This document shows, piece after piece, positions 12,653-24,229 of a stretch of 64,000 nt of DNA. Source of the DNA: Lactuca virosa. Lineage: Eukaryota; Streptophyta; Magnoliopsida; Asterales; Asteraceae. Made by a program: the position numbers and the translations under genes. The first letter of the stretch is position 1. Every line of letters begins with the position of its first letter. Location of the stretch: contig CAKMRJ010005523.1 in NCBI GenBank assembly GCA_928212115.1, forward strand, positions 139,261,803-139,325,802, read 5' to 3'. The notes under the pieces are model-generated. The model had not been told where the DNA came from. It saw nothing but the letters and a program-made list of their open reading frames with translations, and did no database searches.

Positions 12653-13532
12653 TCTGAAAACACATAATAACAACCGTCAGAATTACTGGTATATCTAGAG
12701 GGATCACATTTACCACAAGTTTCCTGGTCTTGTCTCAGCCTTCCTCGATTCGAGTACGGATCCTCTGCTTCCGGTAGTACGGGCCCATACTACCTTCCAC
12801 ATCTATTCGTACTTTCCTCAAGAACTGCCTTGACTCCACCAAGTCCCTTCTACTGCCACTGATCTCTGTTACTCTCTTCCTAGGCTTGCCCTAGGGTAAT
12901 CACCAATCCAAACTCAGTCCTCAGCTACTGAAGGTATCCTCATGATGCCAATTAGCCACTACCTGAACACCATCACATGTGACGAGGCTCAGATAATCCT
13001 TAGGGTAAAGGACCCGTCCCTACAACGGTTAGACTCAAACAAGAGCTGCGCAATAGGGCCAATTCCAGCACTCTAAGATTATTCAACCCTGAACACATGT
13101 GACTTAACGTATTCACCTAATGGCTAACTCTCATCACTCAGAGTCCCACAAAGCACAAATCAAGTAGTATTTAGATGAAGGGAAAACTAACCACATAACC
13201 CAATCCTACTGCTCTATCCTCTACTCAGGAATCTATACTAGCATGTAATTCATAAGGCTCATACACATATAACAGACACATAAGGCATCCTCCTAGATCC
13301 TTAGTCCTAATCTAGCATACTGTTCTACTGAACTGATAATCATAACATAAGCTTGTACGGGTACTTTGGGGAAAACTTACTTGAGCTCGGCCGGTCGCGC
13401 ACATCACACACCTTGTTCTTTCTTAACACTTTTAACTTAGCTTTTAGAAAACCATTTTCTTTGTAAAAACCTTTTAATTCCTCGGTTTAAGTCCAGACAC
13501 CCCCGAGGGTGTGTCTGAATCCCTCAAACCAA
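12653..13532 (-). other. Untranslated leader of element A between PBS and gag
   Basis: About 0.9 kb with no long reading frame separates the primer site from gag. Elements B and C have a comparable leader of about 0.73 kb. I see no other feature in it. Confidence 0.6.
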
Positions 13533-13545
13533 GGCTCTGATACCA
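13533..13545 (-). other. Primer-binding site of element A
   Basis: The minus strand reads TGGTATCAGAGCC three bases inside the LTR end, complementary to the 3' end of the initiator tRNA-Met used by most plant gypsy elements. Confidence 0.85.
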
Positions 13546-13548
13546 ACT

Positions 13549-15854
13549 TGTAACATCCCAAATTTCGAGTCCAAAAATTTCATTTTTTAATTAATTGATT
13601 TGTAAAACTTCCATAAGAAAAACATCGTAAAGTCATATCATTTCGTAAAGCCAATATCTCATGTCTGAAAACCAAACCATAAACATAACAATGTCAGAGT
13701 ACAATCCCAAGAATCTCGTAATGCGGAAACCCAACATGTGTGTGTGTATGATGTGCAGCTATCGCGCCAGCTCCTTCCCCTTCGCTGAAGAGGTACCTGA
13801 AACAAAACTGAAAACTGTAAGCACGAAGCTTAGTGAGTTCCCCCATCGTACCGCATACCATACAATCACATAACATACATATACTGTCAGGCATATCTGG
13901 GTGCCCGACCTACCCCTTCGGTCCTCTCGACCGGATACTGCCTAGCATATCTGGGTGCTGGCCTCCCCTTCGGTCCTCTCGACCGGATACTGCCTAGCAT
14001 ATATGGGTGTTGGCCTCCCCTTCGGTCCTCTCGACCGGATACTGCCTAGCACAAATGGGTGCTGGCCTTCCCTTCGGTCCTCTCGACCGGATACTGCCTA
14101 GCATATATGGGTGCTGGCCTCCCCTTCGGTCCTCTCGACCGGATACTATCTAGCATATCTGGGTGTTGGCCTCCCCTTCGCTCCTCTCGACCGGATACTG
14201 GGGACTATTTCACCCCACTCGTACTACCACATAACATATAACACATAATCATATTCTATCTAGCATGACTGGATATGACTACCCCCTTCGGCCCTATCGA
14301 CCGGAAATCTTCGGGACTATCTCCCCTACTGCTACTAGCATATAACATCATATCATACTAGCATATAACACATCAGGTAGTAGCAAACCTAGATGAATAT
14401 CACAAAGACAGTCATCTAACATACAACTCCTACTGGTGGGCCGGCATTGTGGCCGTAGACCCACCGCTACTGGAAGGTAACTCACCTCGCAAGGCTGACT
14501 GCTGAAAAGCTGATCGGCAGATGTCTGACTGCTGCTCCGGTGATCCTCCGGCTATAAATCCATAAAGCACATAGTCAGACACTGATAACTACTCTTAGGG
14601 TAAAATGACTATTTTACCCCTGACCAAGTCAAAGTCAAAGTCAACTTCCAGTTGACCTGACTCGTCGAGTTGGGCCGCCAACTCGTCGAGTCCCTATCCT
14701 TCCATCTGCCCTTCTTCACGCCCCTACTAGTCGAGTTTAGCAAAGACTCGACGAATTCTCCTTCTAAAACATCCTCGAATGAACCTTCATTCGACTCGCC
14801 GAGTTGTATGAACAACTCGTCGAGTTCATCCCCATCCTATGAACAAGTCTGCCCTTGACTCGCCTAGTTGTATGAACAACTCGTCGAGTTCATCTTCGAA
14901 CGTTGGGAGATTGCCTTGGACTCGCCGAGTTTGTTCATACACTCGCCGAGTCCTATGATCCCCAGGACTATGGCTAAGTCCAATGCGTTGGGTCATTCCC
15001 CCGAACCCCTCTAAGACCACTCTAACACTCACTGGGTTCCTTCGAACCTAACAGAAAAGGGAAGTCAAGCCATGGACTCGCCGAGTCCCAAGAACGACTC
15101 GCCGAGAATGACCAAGTCTTATTTCTCGATTTCTGACGTACAACACTTGACCAAAAGATAGATCTAGGCATCTAGGATCGATCTAGCACGTAAAGTTACA
15201 AACTTTACGTGCATGCATGGGACTATGAGCTCAAATGGCCCTAAATGAGACTCTTATGATGCATGGGGCTCTCCAAGGCTCCAAAATCAGTCCCTTTCTG
15301 CCTTGTAACCCCTCAAAGACCTTGGATCTGAAGTCTTAGCCCCCAACCATGCTTGCACTCATGGTTGGCCACCAAGAATGGCTCCTAAAAGCCCTAAATC
15401 ACCCCAAAAAGGGATCTAAAACATGAAAGAGCAAGGTATCAGCTTTATACCTCTAAGGAACTGCAGAGGGTGCTCAAACTCGAACACCTCTGGCCTCCTC
15501 TTGATTCCTCAAGTCTTTCTCTTCCTTCTTGTGTTCCAAAATCACCAAAAACCACCACAAAGGCCTTAGATCTTTACATAAACGATTAGGGTTTGATATG
15601 GAGAGTTCTGAGAGCAATAGGGACGAAGGGAGGCTGAATGAGATGCTTAAATAGGGTGCAAACCCTCAAATTTAGGGTTTCTCCCAAACAACACCTACTC
15701 GTCGAGTCGGTTCGCCGACTCGTCGAGTAGGTCACTAAACTCCCGTGTCCAAAGTCGATTCTACTCGACGAGTTGGGCCTTCAACTCGCCGAGTCCCAGG
15801 CCAAAATGTTAAAGATACTTGAATGAAAATACGTACCAGGAACCGGGTGTTAAA
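13549..15854 (-). repeat. Element A 5' LTR
   Basis: The internal end (sense 3' end) is marked by GGGATGTTACA beside the PBS. The outer end is degenerate (CCGGGTGTTA at 15,843-15,851) and runs into a scrambled junction. A TATA-like TATTTAAG lies near 15,645 (minus). Clusters of ACTCG(C/T)CGAGT palindromes occur at 14,660-15,110 and 15,700-15,800. A GCACGTAAAG/CTTTACGTGC hairpin is at 15,186-15,212. Donor-like GAG/GTGAGTT begins at 14,485 and acceptor-like TCAG/GTACC at 13,797. Confidence 0.75.
13891..14204. repeat. 52-bp minisatellite in the A LTR (about six copies)
   Basis: Units begin at 13,891, 13,945, 13,997, 14,049, 14,101 and 14,153; each contains GCATATCTGGGTGCTGGCC and CCTCTCGACCGGATAC. 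The array lies between the donor-like and acceptor-like sites of this LTR. Confidence 0.95.
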
Positions 15855-15873
15855 GATACTTGAATGAAAATAC
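15807..15873. repeat. Exact 26-bp direct repeat at the A/B junction
   Basis: The 26 bp at 15,807-15,832, inside the A LTR, recur exactly at 15,848-15,873, where the A LTR meets element B's protease. Both copies start at TGTTA, the sequence with which the LTR itself should end. This looks like a templated insertion made during break repair. Confidence 0.85.
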
Positions 15874-16279
15874 CGACGAGCCCTGGCTGCCGAACAAAAC
15901 CCTGATCCTACTCTGGTGCCCTCACCATATACCACCAGTTCTCCCCCACTTGGGGTTCGAACTACTACTCGCTGCCCCTCACAATTGATCATGGCGCCAA
16001 ATCGACTGAGCCAATCCATCCCCACGATCACACATACTTCCCCCATGGGAATATGAATCAAATCTATCGGGAAGGATACCCTGAAAATCTCCAACTCACA
16101 CCCCCGGTAGACCGAAGAAGCAGAAATCCCGTGTGCGTTGGCGATAGAAACTCGCAACGGACACTCCAGCTCATCTACCAGCACACTGAACCCCCTACTG
16201 AAAGTCTGAGATACAAACGACCGACTCGCCCCCGAGTCGAATAAAACCAATGCAGGCAAAAAGTTTACTAAGAACGTAC
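15874..16279 (-). pseudogene. Element B protease fragment
   Basis: The minus strand reads TFLVNFLPALVLFDSGASR (active-site DSG present), then GCELEIFRVSF, VIVGMDWLSRFGAMIN and RTPSGGELVVYGEGT, ending in CSAARARR at the truncation. This is a retropepsin-like domain with an intact catalytic Asp, unlike the copy in element C. It lacks its RT partner and cannot act as a polyprotein. Confidence 0.8.
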
Positions 16280-16346
16280 CTAAACATAGGTACAACAGAT
16301 AAGCATAACACAAATATGATAACTGAAATAGAGAATAGAAACATAC
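16280..16346 (-). other. Putative 67-nt gag/protease intron of element B
   Basis: The minus strand has donor GTATGTTTCT at 16,346 and acceptor CTATGTTTAG ending at 16,280. Removal joins DVVAG to TFLVN and keeps protease in frame; read through, the frame leaves protease and ends after about 50 unrelated hydrophobic residues. The same interval is 67 nt in element C. Confidence 0.65.
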
Positions 16347-17587
16347 CAGCAACCACATCCGGTGCCGCCTTGGCCTCCTCGGCCGTGAGCTGGAAGGCAC
16401 GCCCCTGAGCCTTCGTAGGCTCCGTCTTGACTGGCCTCCCATCGCAATCCTCAACGTAGTTGGTGCGGGAATCTACACCGGCTTGGCGGCGAGCTGCGGA
16501 CAGTTGGTCTTCATATGACCAACCTGATGATAGTGATAACATATCCTCATATCTGACGGAGGAGCGGACTGGCGACAGTCCCTGGCATAGTGCCACTCCT
16601 TGCCACATTTGTGGCAACCACCACCTACTCGAAAAACTCCAGAATGACCCCTGCCACACTTTCTACAAGTGCGGCTCTGCTGACCTCCGGTCCTAGTATC
16701 AGCGGTCTTAGACTGCTTAGGTGCTGGCTGAGACTGAGCCGGAACCTGACGCTGCTCCTTCAACTGCAGCTCTATCTCCAACTCACGCCACCTCGCGGCT
16801 TCCTGAAGATCCAGAAGAGTATCACAACTTTGCGTAGCAACAAACTGATGGATATCTGTCTTGAGCATACTCAGATAACTGGTCATCTGAGACTGCTCGG
16901 AAGCAAACTCCGGGAAAAACATAGCCCTCTCCGTGAACATGCGGGTGATCTCCATCACCGACTCTCCATCCTGCCTCAATGTCAAAAACTCATGAGCAAG
17001 TCGCTCCCGCTCCACGCGTGGAACGTAGCAGGTGCGGAACATATCCCTGAACTGCTCCCAAGTAATAGCAGCTCTCTGATCATCAATGTACGACCCAATC
17101 GTCAGTCTCCACCAGTCCTTGGCCCCAAGCCTCAACAGGTTCAGGGCACACCTGACCTTCTGGTCGGTAGGACAAGAGCACGTGAAGAAACAACCCTCCA
17201 CGTCAGATAACCACCTCATAGCCCTGATCGCATCATGTGTACCATCAAACGTCGGGGGCTTCGTGTTATCGAAGTCCCGGTACTGGAAAGCCCGACTGGC
17301 TCCTCCTCCACCCATGCCGCTGTTACAGCCGACGTGGCTGCAGCGGCAGCCATCTCTGCTAAGGCTGCGTAACGCTCATCAAAGTACTCGACCATAGCGG
17401 TCTTGATTGACCCAAACATCTCTATTAGTTGCGCTCGAAACGCAGCAACCTCATCATGCAGGATCTCCCGAATCCTGGCATCCAACTCCTCTGTCCCTAT
17501 CTGCACCACGGGCTCAAGTGATATAGGCTCATCCAGGCCTCCGCCCCCTGATCCTGATCCGGTCGTAAATCGTCTCGTCATCACCAT
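16347..17587 (-). pseudogene. Element B gag
   Basis: The ATG at 17,587 (MVMTRRFTTGSGSGGGG) follows a TATTTTCAG acceptor-like run. The capsid core includes FDGTHDAIRAMRWLSDVE, RCALNLLRLGAKDWW, TWEQFRDMF and RQDGESVMEITRMFTERA. The nucleocapsid part has three zinc knuckles, each with a lost or altered residue (final Cys of the first, GHYARDC changed to WHYARDC, second Cys of the third changed to Tyr). A frameshift near 17,300 splits the N-terminal 95 residues from the rest. Confidence 0.85.
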
Positions 17588-18322
17588 ACTGAAAATATGC
17601 CCAAGACGTCAGATAAACAACATAAAATCGGGAGACCAATTCCCACAAACACTAAGGGTTGTGACTTCCTTGCTACGCATATGGGTCCTGTGCTTCCAGT
17701 AGTACGGGCCCATACTACCTTCCACACCTACCCATATTTGTCTCAAGTATCACCACAATGCCCTAACAATAGACATCAACATAGCAAGCGCTCAACCCTC
17801 ACTCCTAGAGGAAGGTGAAACTATCTCACATCTGGCCTCATGGCTTCTCTCAACCCATCCATCCATGAAACTTCCACCAACCCTGCAGCATTAGTGTATG
17901 CTAGCCACACATAACGCTGGACCCGATAGACTTTCGAATATCAAATCCTACCGTAAGGTCGAATCAAACATTCTCAGGCTATAAGATCTTGATTATGCAC
18001 AACCGTGATGCTTACACTAAATAGCTACAGTAAAGATGTCAATTCCATATAAAAGAAACCCTAGGCTAGTAGGCATCATATAATCAGGCAAGTCTATCAT
18101 GCAATTCCTGAAGATCCCTAGCCTAACACTAGCATGCTGTTCGAACAGATCATAATATCAAATAACTGTATGGTATTTTGGGGTCTACTTAGTGGCTCCG
18201 GTTGATCGTACACTCTGCATCCTCCATCCCTTATTTTGAAAACCACTTTAGAATTTATTCTAAAAATTTCCTTGATTTGAGACTGGATTCACACTAGTGT
18301 TCCTCCAATTCACACAAACCAA
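17588..18322 (-). other. Untranslated leader of element B
   Basis: No substantial reading frame. The sequence parallels 57,242-57,975 of element C almost base for base, so it is a conserved family leader. Confidence 0.7.
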
Positions 18323-18335
18323 GGCTCTGATACCA
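18323..18335 (-). other. Primer-binding site of element B
   Basis: TGGTATCAGAGCC on the minus strand, complementary to initiator tRNA-Met, three bases from the LTR end. Confidence 0.85.
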
Positions 18336-18338
18336 ACT

Positions 18339-20228
18339 TCTAACATCCAAAATTTTAAGCCAAATTTAAACTTTTTCAACCATAAAACCAAATAGAGTTT
18401 TACAAAAATGTTTTCAAAATATTATTCATCAGAGTGTCCCAGAAGTATAATCATATGGATGAGGAGTGGTACGGTCAAACCATTGCCTTGGCACGATCTC
18501 CGGAAGTACCTGAAACAAGAAACTAAAACTGTAAGCCCGAGGGCTTAGTGAGCTACCCCCAAAATACCAATACCACACCGATAATACCATATCAATAACA
18601 GATAATCAACAACATGCATACTGGGCCTTCGGTCTGACTGGACCGCCCAACCGGGCCTTCAGTCTATCTGGATCTATCTCGAGCCTTCGGTATGACTGGA
18701 CCGCCATACGGGCCTACAGTCTATCCGGACCGCTTGTAGGGAATGTTGGCCTTCAGCACAAAGCAGGACCGCCTCAACCCAAACATCAAGCAAAACCATG
18801 TGCACAAGACTAACATATGCTAGCATACACAGACATCAGATATAACTATCTCACAAATCATCGATCATAGCCATCTCTCCTAACCAGAGCACCGACCTAA
18901 CCATGTCACTAACATATCAATCCTAACGGATCATAAGAGCATAACAATATACTGTCTATCATGTTACCGATCTAACAGATCATAACCACATGTAGCATAC
19001 TGTAACCAAGATAACAACTAAAAGGGCCGACCTTGGTGCCTTAGACCCTATTGATATAGTGAGGATAACTCACCTTGCTAGTAGCTCGGAATGATACTGT
19101 CCACACCTCCCGATATAGCTACAACCACCTCGCCTGTACCCATAAGTGGTCCACACAATAATTACTTAAATTACCAAAATGCCCTTAGGAGGTACAAGAC
19201 ATCCCACAATCAAGTCAAGTCTCTGGTCAATGGTCAACAGTCCATGTTGAACTGTTTGCTGAATATAACTTTCTCTGTTTCGAGCTGCTCCTGCTTCCAG
19301 AATTTCTCGACTCGACTCGCCGAGTCTCTAGCAGACTCGTCGAGTCGATACGTGACTCAGCTTGGAAGTCCAAACTGACTCGCCGAGTCATTTCCCAGAC
19401 CTCGCCGAGTCCAAGCGGGACTAATTTGGACAAAACCCTACCCGACTCGCCGAGTCATCTTCCAGACTCGCCGAGTCCATACGCATACTCTCATGATCAA
19501 GCGATTCTGAACTACCCCTTTGATCCAAACAGTAGATCTAGGTCCCTAGAGTGCATTAGCAACGTAAAGTTGCTACCTTTACGTATTTTCATGACTCAAA
19601 ATCCACATCTAAGCTTTGAGTGGGACTTTACTCATAAACAAGGGTTCCTTCATGACCCTATTAAGAACTTTATGGACTTAGGACTCAAAAGAGGTTCAGA
19701 TCTGAAGTTTCAACTTCAGATCTAGCTCCCATACCATAATCCCTTCATGAATAGCTAAAGAAAGCCCTAGTCTTCACATATGAGAGATTCTAGAAGAAAA
19801 TAGGTCAAGGTAATAGCTTGTTACCTCCAAAACGTGCCCAAGCTGAAGTAGACTCTGGGTGCACACGAAATCCTTGATGCTAGCCTCTTGATCCACAAGT
19901 TTCCTTCACAAAATCACTTCTCAAAGCTCCAAAACACTCTCCAAGCTCACACTCACGGAAATTAGGGTTTCTGGCTCTCAAGGGGTGATAGAGGACAGTG
20001 GGAGGCGCTAATGGTCCAATATATAGGGTGCAAAAACCCTGAAATTTAGGGTTTCCACTGCCAGCTCCTACTCGTCGAGTCCCCCATGCCGACTCGCCGA
20101 GTCACTCATTAAATGACGTGTCCTGACCCGCTGCTACTCGACGAGTCACAGCGTCAACTCGTCGAGTAGACCTTAAAACATGAAATCATAATGGAAAAAT
20201 AATGATACGTGACGGTTGGGATGTTACA
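18339..20228 (-). repeat. Element B 5' LTR
   Basis: This 1.89-kb LTR is homologous along its length to both LTRs of element C. Its internal end is mutated (TCTAAC where TGTAAC is expected); its outer end is GGGATGTTACA. It carries ACTCG(C/T)CGAGT clusters at 19,310-19,480 and 20,070-20,180, the ACGTAAAG/CTTTACGT hairpin at 19,562-19,584, a TATA-like box near 20,020, a donor-like AAG/GTGAGTT at 19,073 and an acceptor-like TTTCAG/GTAC at 18,510. Confidence 0.85.
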
Positions 20229-21470
20229 AATTAGCAATCAGGTTCCAAACCTAATCCAATAATCCATATATGGGGTAAAAAGACCATTTTACCCCTCACC
20301 TCGATTGGTCCAATACTAAGGCCCAAACTCTCAATCATAAAGGCCCACAAACCAATAATCATCCAAAGCCCACTTATGGCCCAATTTTCCAAATTGGGCC
20401 AAAATCCTTACTTGGGCCTTACCCTAAAGCCCGCTACTTATCCCTAATTCAAAGCACACATTCTCAAATGGCCCAACAAAGCCCCAAGCAACCAAGCCCA
20501 AATGGTAGCCCAAACTGAAGCCCAAATGCACAATACCCACTCAAACCAAGTACGCGGGACATAAAGGCACGTACGCACAGCGTACTCGCTTGGAGGCTTG
20601 TATGTTGCACGCCCAACATACTCACCTTATTTAGCCCAAATCCGATTTTCACTTAATCCAGTAAGACAAAGCTTTCCAAACCATAGATCTAACCTCCTTG
20701 AGCTGGAATACCATGTAAAGTTGCCAACTTTACGTTCATACATGACTAGAAGAAGCTCTTAAGCTTAAAATGGACTTAATAGATGACTTAGTGCATGCAT
20801 GACTCCATAATACACATAAAGCTTGCACCTTTATGCTCAAGGATACCAAAACAAACTCAGATTTGAAAGGATGAACCCTTAAACAACCTAACTCATCCAT
20901 AATATCAAACAGAAGACCAAAATCGTAAAAACTAGCCATGAAGAGATCTAATCATACACAAATCAAGATGCAAACTTGTTACCTCGAAAAGCTTTCCCAC
21001 AAGGTCTTGATTCTGGATCCAAAGCTTTCCCGCCAAGCAAAACAACTTCCAACTTCTCTTCTTTCCTTCCCAAGGGAAAAAATGAGCATCAAAGCCTCCT
21101 AAAAGCTCAAGAACACCTCCAAGAAGCTCTAAGGCCGATTTATGGGTTTTAGAGTGTGGAGGCTGACTTAGAAATGGAGGAAAGAGGCTAACATTATGCT
21201 TATATAGGGTACATGTAACACCCATAAAAATCAAGCCAATTTAAAACTTTTTCAAACATCCAAAAGCTATTAGTTATTCCAAAATGTTTTCAAAATAGTT
21301 TAATATCATAGTATCCCAGAAAACTTAAGTCCAAAACACGAGGATGTGTACGGTCACGCCTTTGCCTTGCCGAATCATCTGAAGCACCTGAAACAATAAA
21401 CTGAAACCGTCAGCACAAAGCTTAGTGAGTTGCCCCAAAATACCTATACACATATAATCACAAACAGCAT

Positions 21471-21676
21471 ACTATGGGTCCAGTCAACCATCGGGTTGGA
21501 ATACCCCAGGCCCTCAACCATCCGGTTGGAATGCCGACATACTACGGGTCCAATCATCCGCGGGATGGAATACCCCAGGCCTACAACCAACAGGTTGGAA
21601 TGCCCACATACTATGAGTCCAATCATCCTCGGGATGGAATACTCACGGCCCATAACCAACAGGTTGGAATGCCCAG
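21471..21676. repeat. About 66-bp minisatellite in LTR D (three copies)
   Basis: Three imperfect units contain ATCCGCGGGATGGAATACC and CAACAGGTTGGAATGCCCA. It lies close to the acceptor-like block of D. Confidence 0.85.
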
Positions 21677-21797
21677 GTCTATTGGCTTTCGCACAACGCA
21701 GATAAGCCTCAACCGCCAAACAAACATGTGCACATATAACAGATAATTTCATAACAGTCTATAGACAGACAAACCGATCTAACAGTTCATAACATCA

Positions 21798-22275
21798 TAG
21801 CAACATCCTATCTACCAGGATACTAATCTAACGGATCATAGTAACATATAACATCCTATCTACCAGGATACTGATCTAACGGATCATAACAACATATAAC
21901 ATCCCATCTACCAGGATACTGATCTAACGAATCATAGCAACATATAACATCCTATGTACTAAGATACTGATCTAACGGATCATAACAACATATAACATCC
22001 CATCTACCAGGATATTGATCTAACTGATCATAGCAACATATAACATCCTATCTTACCAGGATAATGATCTAACGGATCATAACAACATATAACATCCCAT
22101 CTACCAGGATACTGATCTAACGAATCATAACAGCATATAACATCCCATCTACCAGGATACTGATCTAACAAATCATAACAGCATATAACATCCCATCTAC
22201 CAGGATACTGATCTAACGGATCATAACAACATATAACATCCCATCTACCAGGATACTGATCTAATGGATCATAAC
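21798..22275. repeat. 48-bp minisatellite in LTR D (about ten copies)
   Basis: Units with CATCCCATCTACCAGGATAC and GATCTAACGGATCATA begin at, for example, 21,850, 21,898 and 21,946, an even 48-bp step. Because 48 is divisible by three, it produces a periodic open frame on the minus strand (unit DQYPGRWDVI), which is not a gene. It lies between the donor-like and acceptor-like sites of D. Confidence 0.95.
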
Positions 22276-24229
22276 AATACTCGAGCATTCAACATATCAG
22301 GATAGCAATCCAAAAGGGCTGGCCTTGGTGCCTTAAATGCTTGAGTATAGTGAGGAAAACTCACCTGGCACTGCTAAAGTCCCGCGGATAAAACTCCAGC
22401 TGCTGGTTGACAGATTCCCGAACTGCCAACATCAACAATACCCAATTAATAATTGGCTTCCAAGCCCAAGGTCCAACTCACACTCCAAAGGCCCAATAGT
22501 CAAGTAATGGGCCAAAACCGAACATATGGCCCAATTTTCCAAACTGGGCCCAACCCTTTCACATAGGCCTTACCTTAAGGCCCAACCACCTATCCTGGTC
22601 CAAATACTTGGCATTCCAATGGTCCAATATCTCATAATCATAAAGGCCCAATTATGGCCCATCTATGGCCCAATTTTCCAAATTAGGCCCAAGACTCTCA
22701 CATGGGCCTTATCCTAAAACCCATACAATTATTTAGTCCATTTACTTATTCTTGGAAAGCCCATTAATAGTCCAATCACCAAAGCCCAATAGAAAGGCCC
22801 AACTCAAGGCCCAAGTGAAATTAGGATTTTCACATGAAATGACGATTAGGGTTAAGTGTTCCTACTTAACCCATTAAGGAATTAATCCATTAAGTCTAAT
22901 ATTGTCTTAGGTTAATTTGCCAATGATTAATAATTAATATTTTAAGTTTATTAATTAATTCCAGTGCGGGTCCCGATAAATCCCCAACATTAGGGTTTCA
23001 TGACATTTAGGGTTTTCCAAACCCTAATTAGGGTTTCCATCCCAATACTAGCCCATTAGTCAATTGGTTGGGTTTTTAGGTCAATTTGGGCCTCATTGGG
23101 CCCATTAGGTTTCATTGGGCCCACTAGGGTTTCATTGGGCCCATGTTGTCCAAGCATCCTAAACAAGTCCAAACACAAACAAGGCACACCGCCACCCAAC
23201 ACAGCGGTTGGTGGCGGCAGGAGGCGACAGCCATCACCTTAAGGTGGTGGTTATAGGTTTTCTTGATTATTCCAACTACAAATTACAATAATACACATAG
23301 TAGCCCAAAAAAAACTTCCAATAATTCCACACACCACCACCTTGTGGCGGCAGACGGTGATAGAGAGTGGCAGCCACCACCCTACGGTGGTGGTGGTGGT
23401 GGCCCCTTTTGCGATTCCAGCCAAGACACCACACCCACACGACACACACACAATGTTCAGATTTGAAGAATACACCCCAGCCACCCACCTGGTGGCTCAC
23501 GGCGACGGCAGAAATGGTCCTGATGGCGGCACCGGCACTAGGAGGCTCTATAATGGCGGTCGGAGAAGAGTAGAAGAAGAATGGCGGCACACGGCCTTGA
23601 CATCGTCCTTGGCGTCGTGAATGGCGATTCTCTCGATTGCTCACATCGTCACCGGAGGCTAGGGTTGGCACTTCAAGGCAAGGCAGCAGCGGCATGAATG
23701 GCTACGTTCTGACTGAACGACGCCCTAACGGTGGCTTTCGTTCTCAGCCACAACAGCAACAACGACGATTGGAGAGAGCATGGGTTGCGGCTCACGTCTT
23801 CAGTGGCAGTGGAACGACGCCAGCTTGCGGCGATCGTCTTCGTCGGCCGCTGGAATCCGCGACGGTGATGGATTTTGTGGTCTCTGGTTGATGCGAAGTC
23901 GGCAGTGGTTGCAGCGGGCTTTGGTTGATCGGAACAGGAAGGGAGTTGGGTGGGGAGGATGGTGGCGGCCGGACGATGGATGAGGGAGAGGGTGGCGGCT
24001 GGTGTGAAGGGGTTAGGGTTAGGGTTTGCATGAGGGTTATGATGTTTATATATGGGCTAATCGGGGGTGACAGGTTCACCCGTTTCCATCCTCAAACATT
24101 TGTATTCTTCACACGTTTAGTCCCTCTCCAGAAGAAGACTTTTCAAATTAAGTCCCATAATTACCTTTTCTACCCTGATTTCAGAATTCCTTTCAAATCC
24201 AATCCGTAATTTACCAAACAGCCCCTCAG

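Larger units (their letters stand above)
3893..15854 (-). mobile_element. Gypsy element A (chromovirus-like, broken, split by element H)
   Basis: Reading from right to left on the minus strand: 5' LTR (15,854-13,549), tRNA-Met-type primer site, gag, protease, then after the inserted element H (5,432-10,897) the RT and RNase H. The element is cut at 3,893 by the copia-like LTR, so integrase and 3' LTR are absent from the window. All coding parts carry stops or frameshifts. The RT/RNase H and gag are of the same general Tekay/Del-like chromovirus type as element C, but the gag and LTR sequences differ enough to be another family. Confidence 0.8.
15874..20228 (-). mobile_element. Gypsy element B, 5' half only (LTR, gag, protease)
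   Basis: B is closely related to element C over LTR, leader, gag and protease, so it is a second copy of the same family. Everything downstream of protease (RT, RNase H, integrase, 3' LTR) is missing; at 15,874 it is joined to the outer end of element A's LTR. B's gag retains the capsid core that element C has lost. Confidence 0.85.

Noticed and set aside
13891..14204. Regularly spaced direct repeats that resemble a CRISPR array
   Set aside because: Repeats are contiguous, without unique spacers, and lie inside a plant LTR.
22028..22288. Open frame with a perfectly periodic 16-residue repeat (DQYPGRWDVI units)
   Set aside because: It is the translation of the 48-bp minisatellite in LTR D, whose period is a multiple of three; no start context or similarity.
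23276..24079. Proline- and histidine-rich frames on both strands
   Set aside because: They lie in the GC-rich U3 of solo LTR D, overlap each other, and have no recognisable domain.
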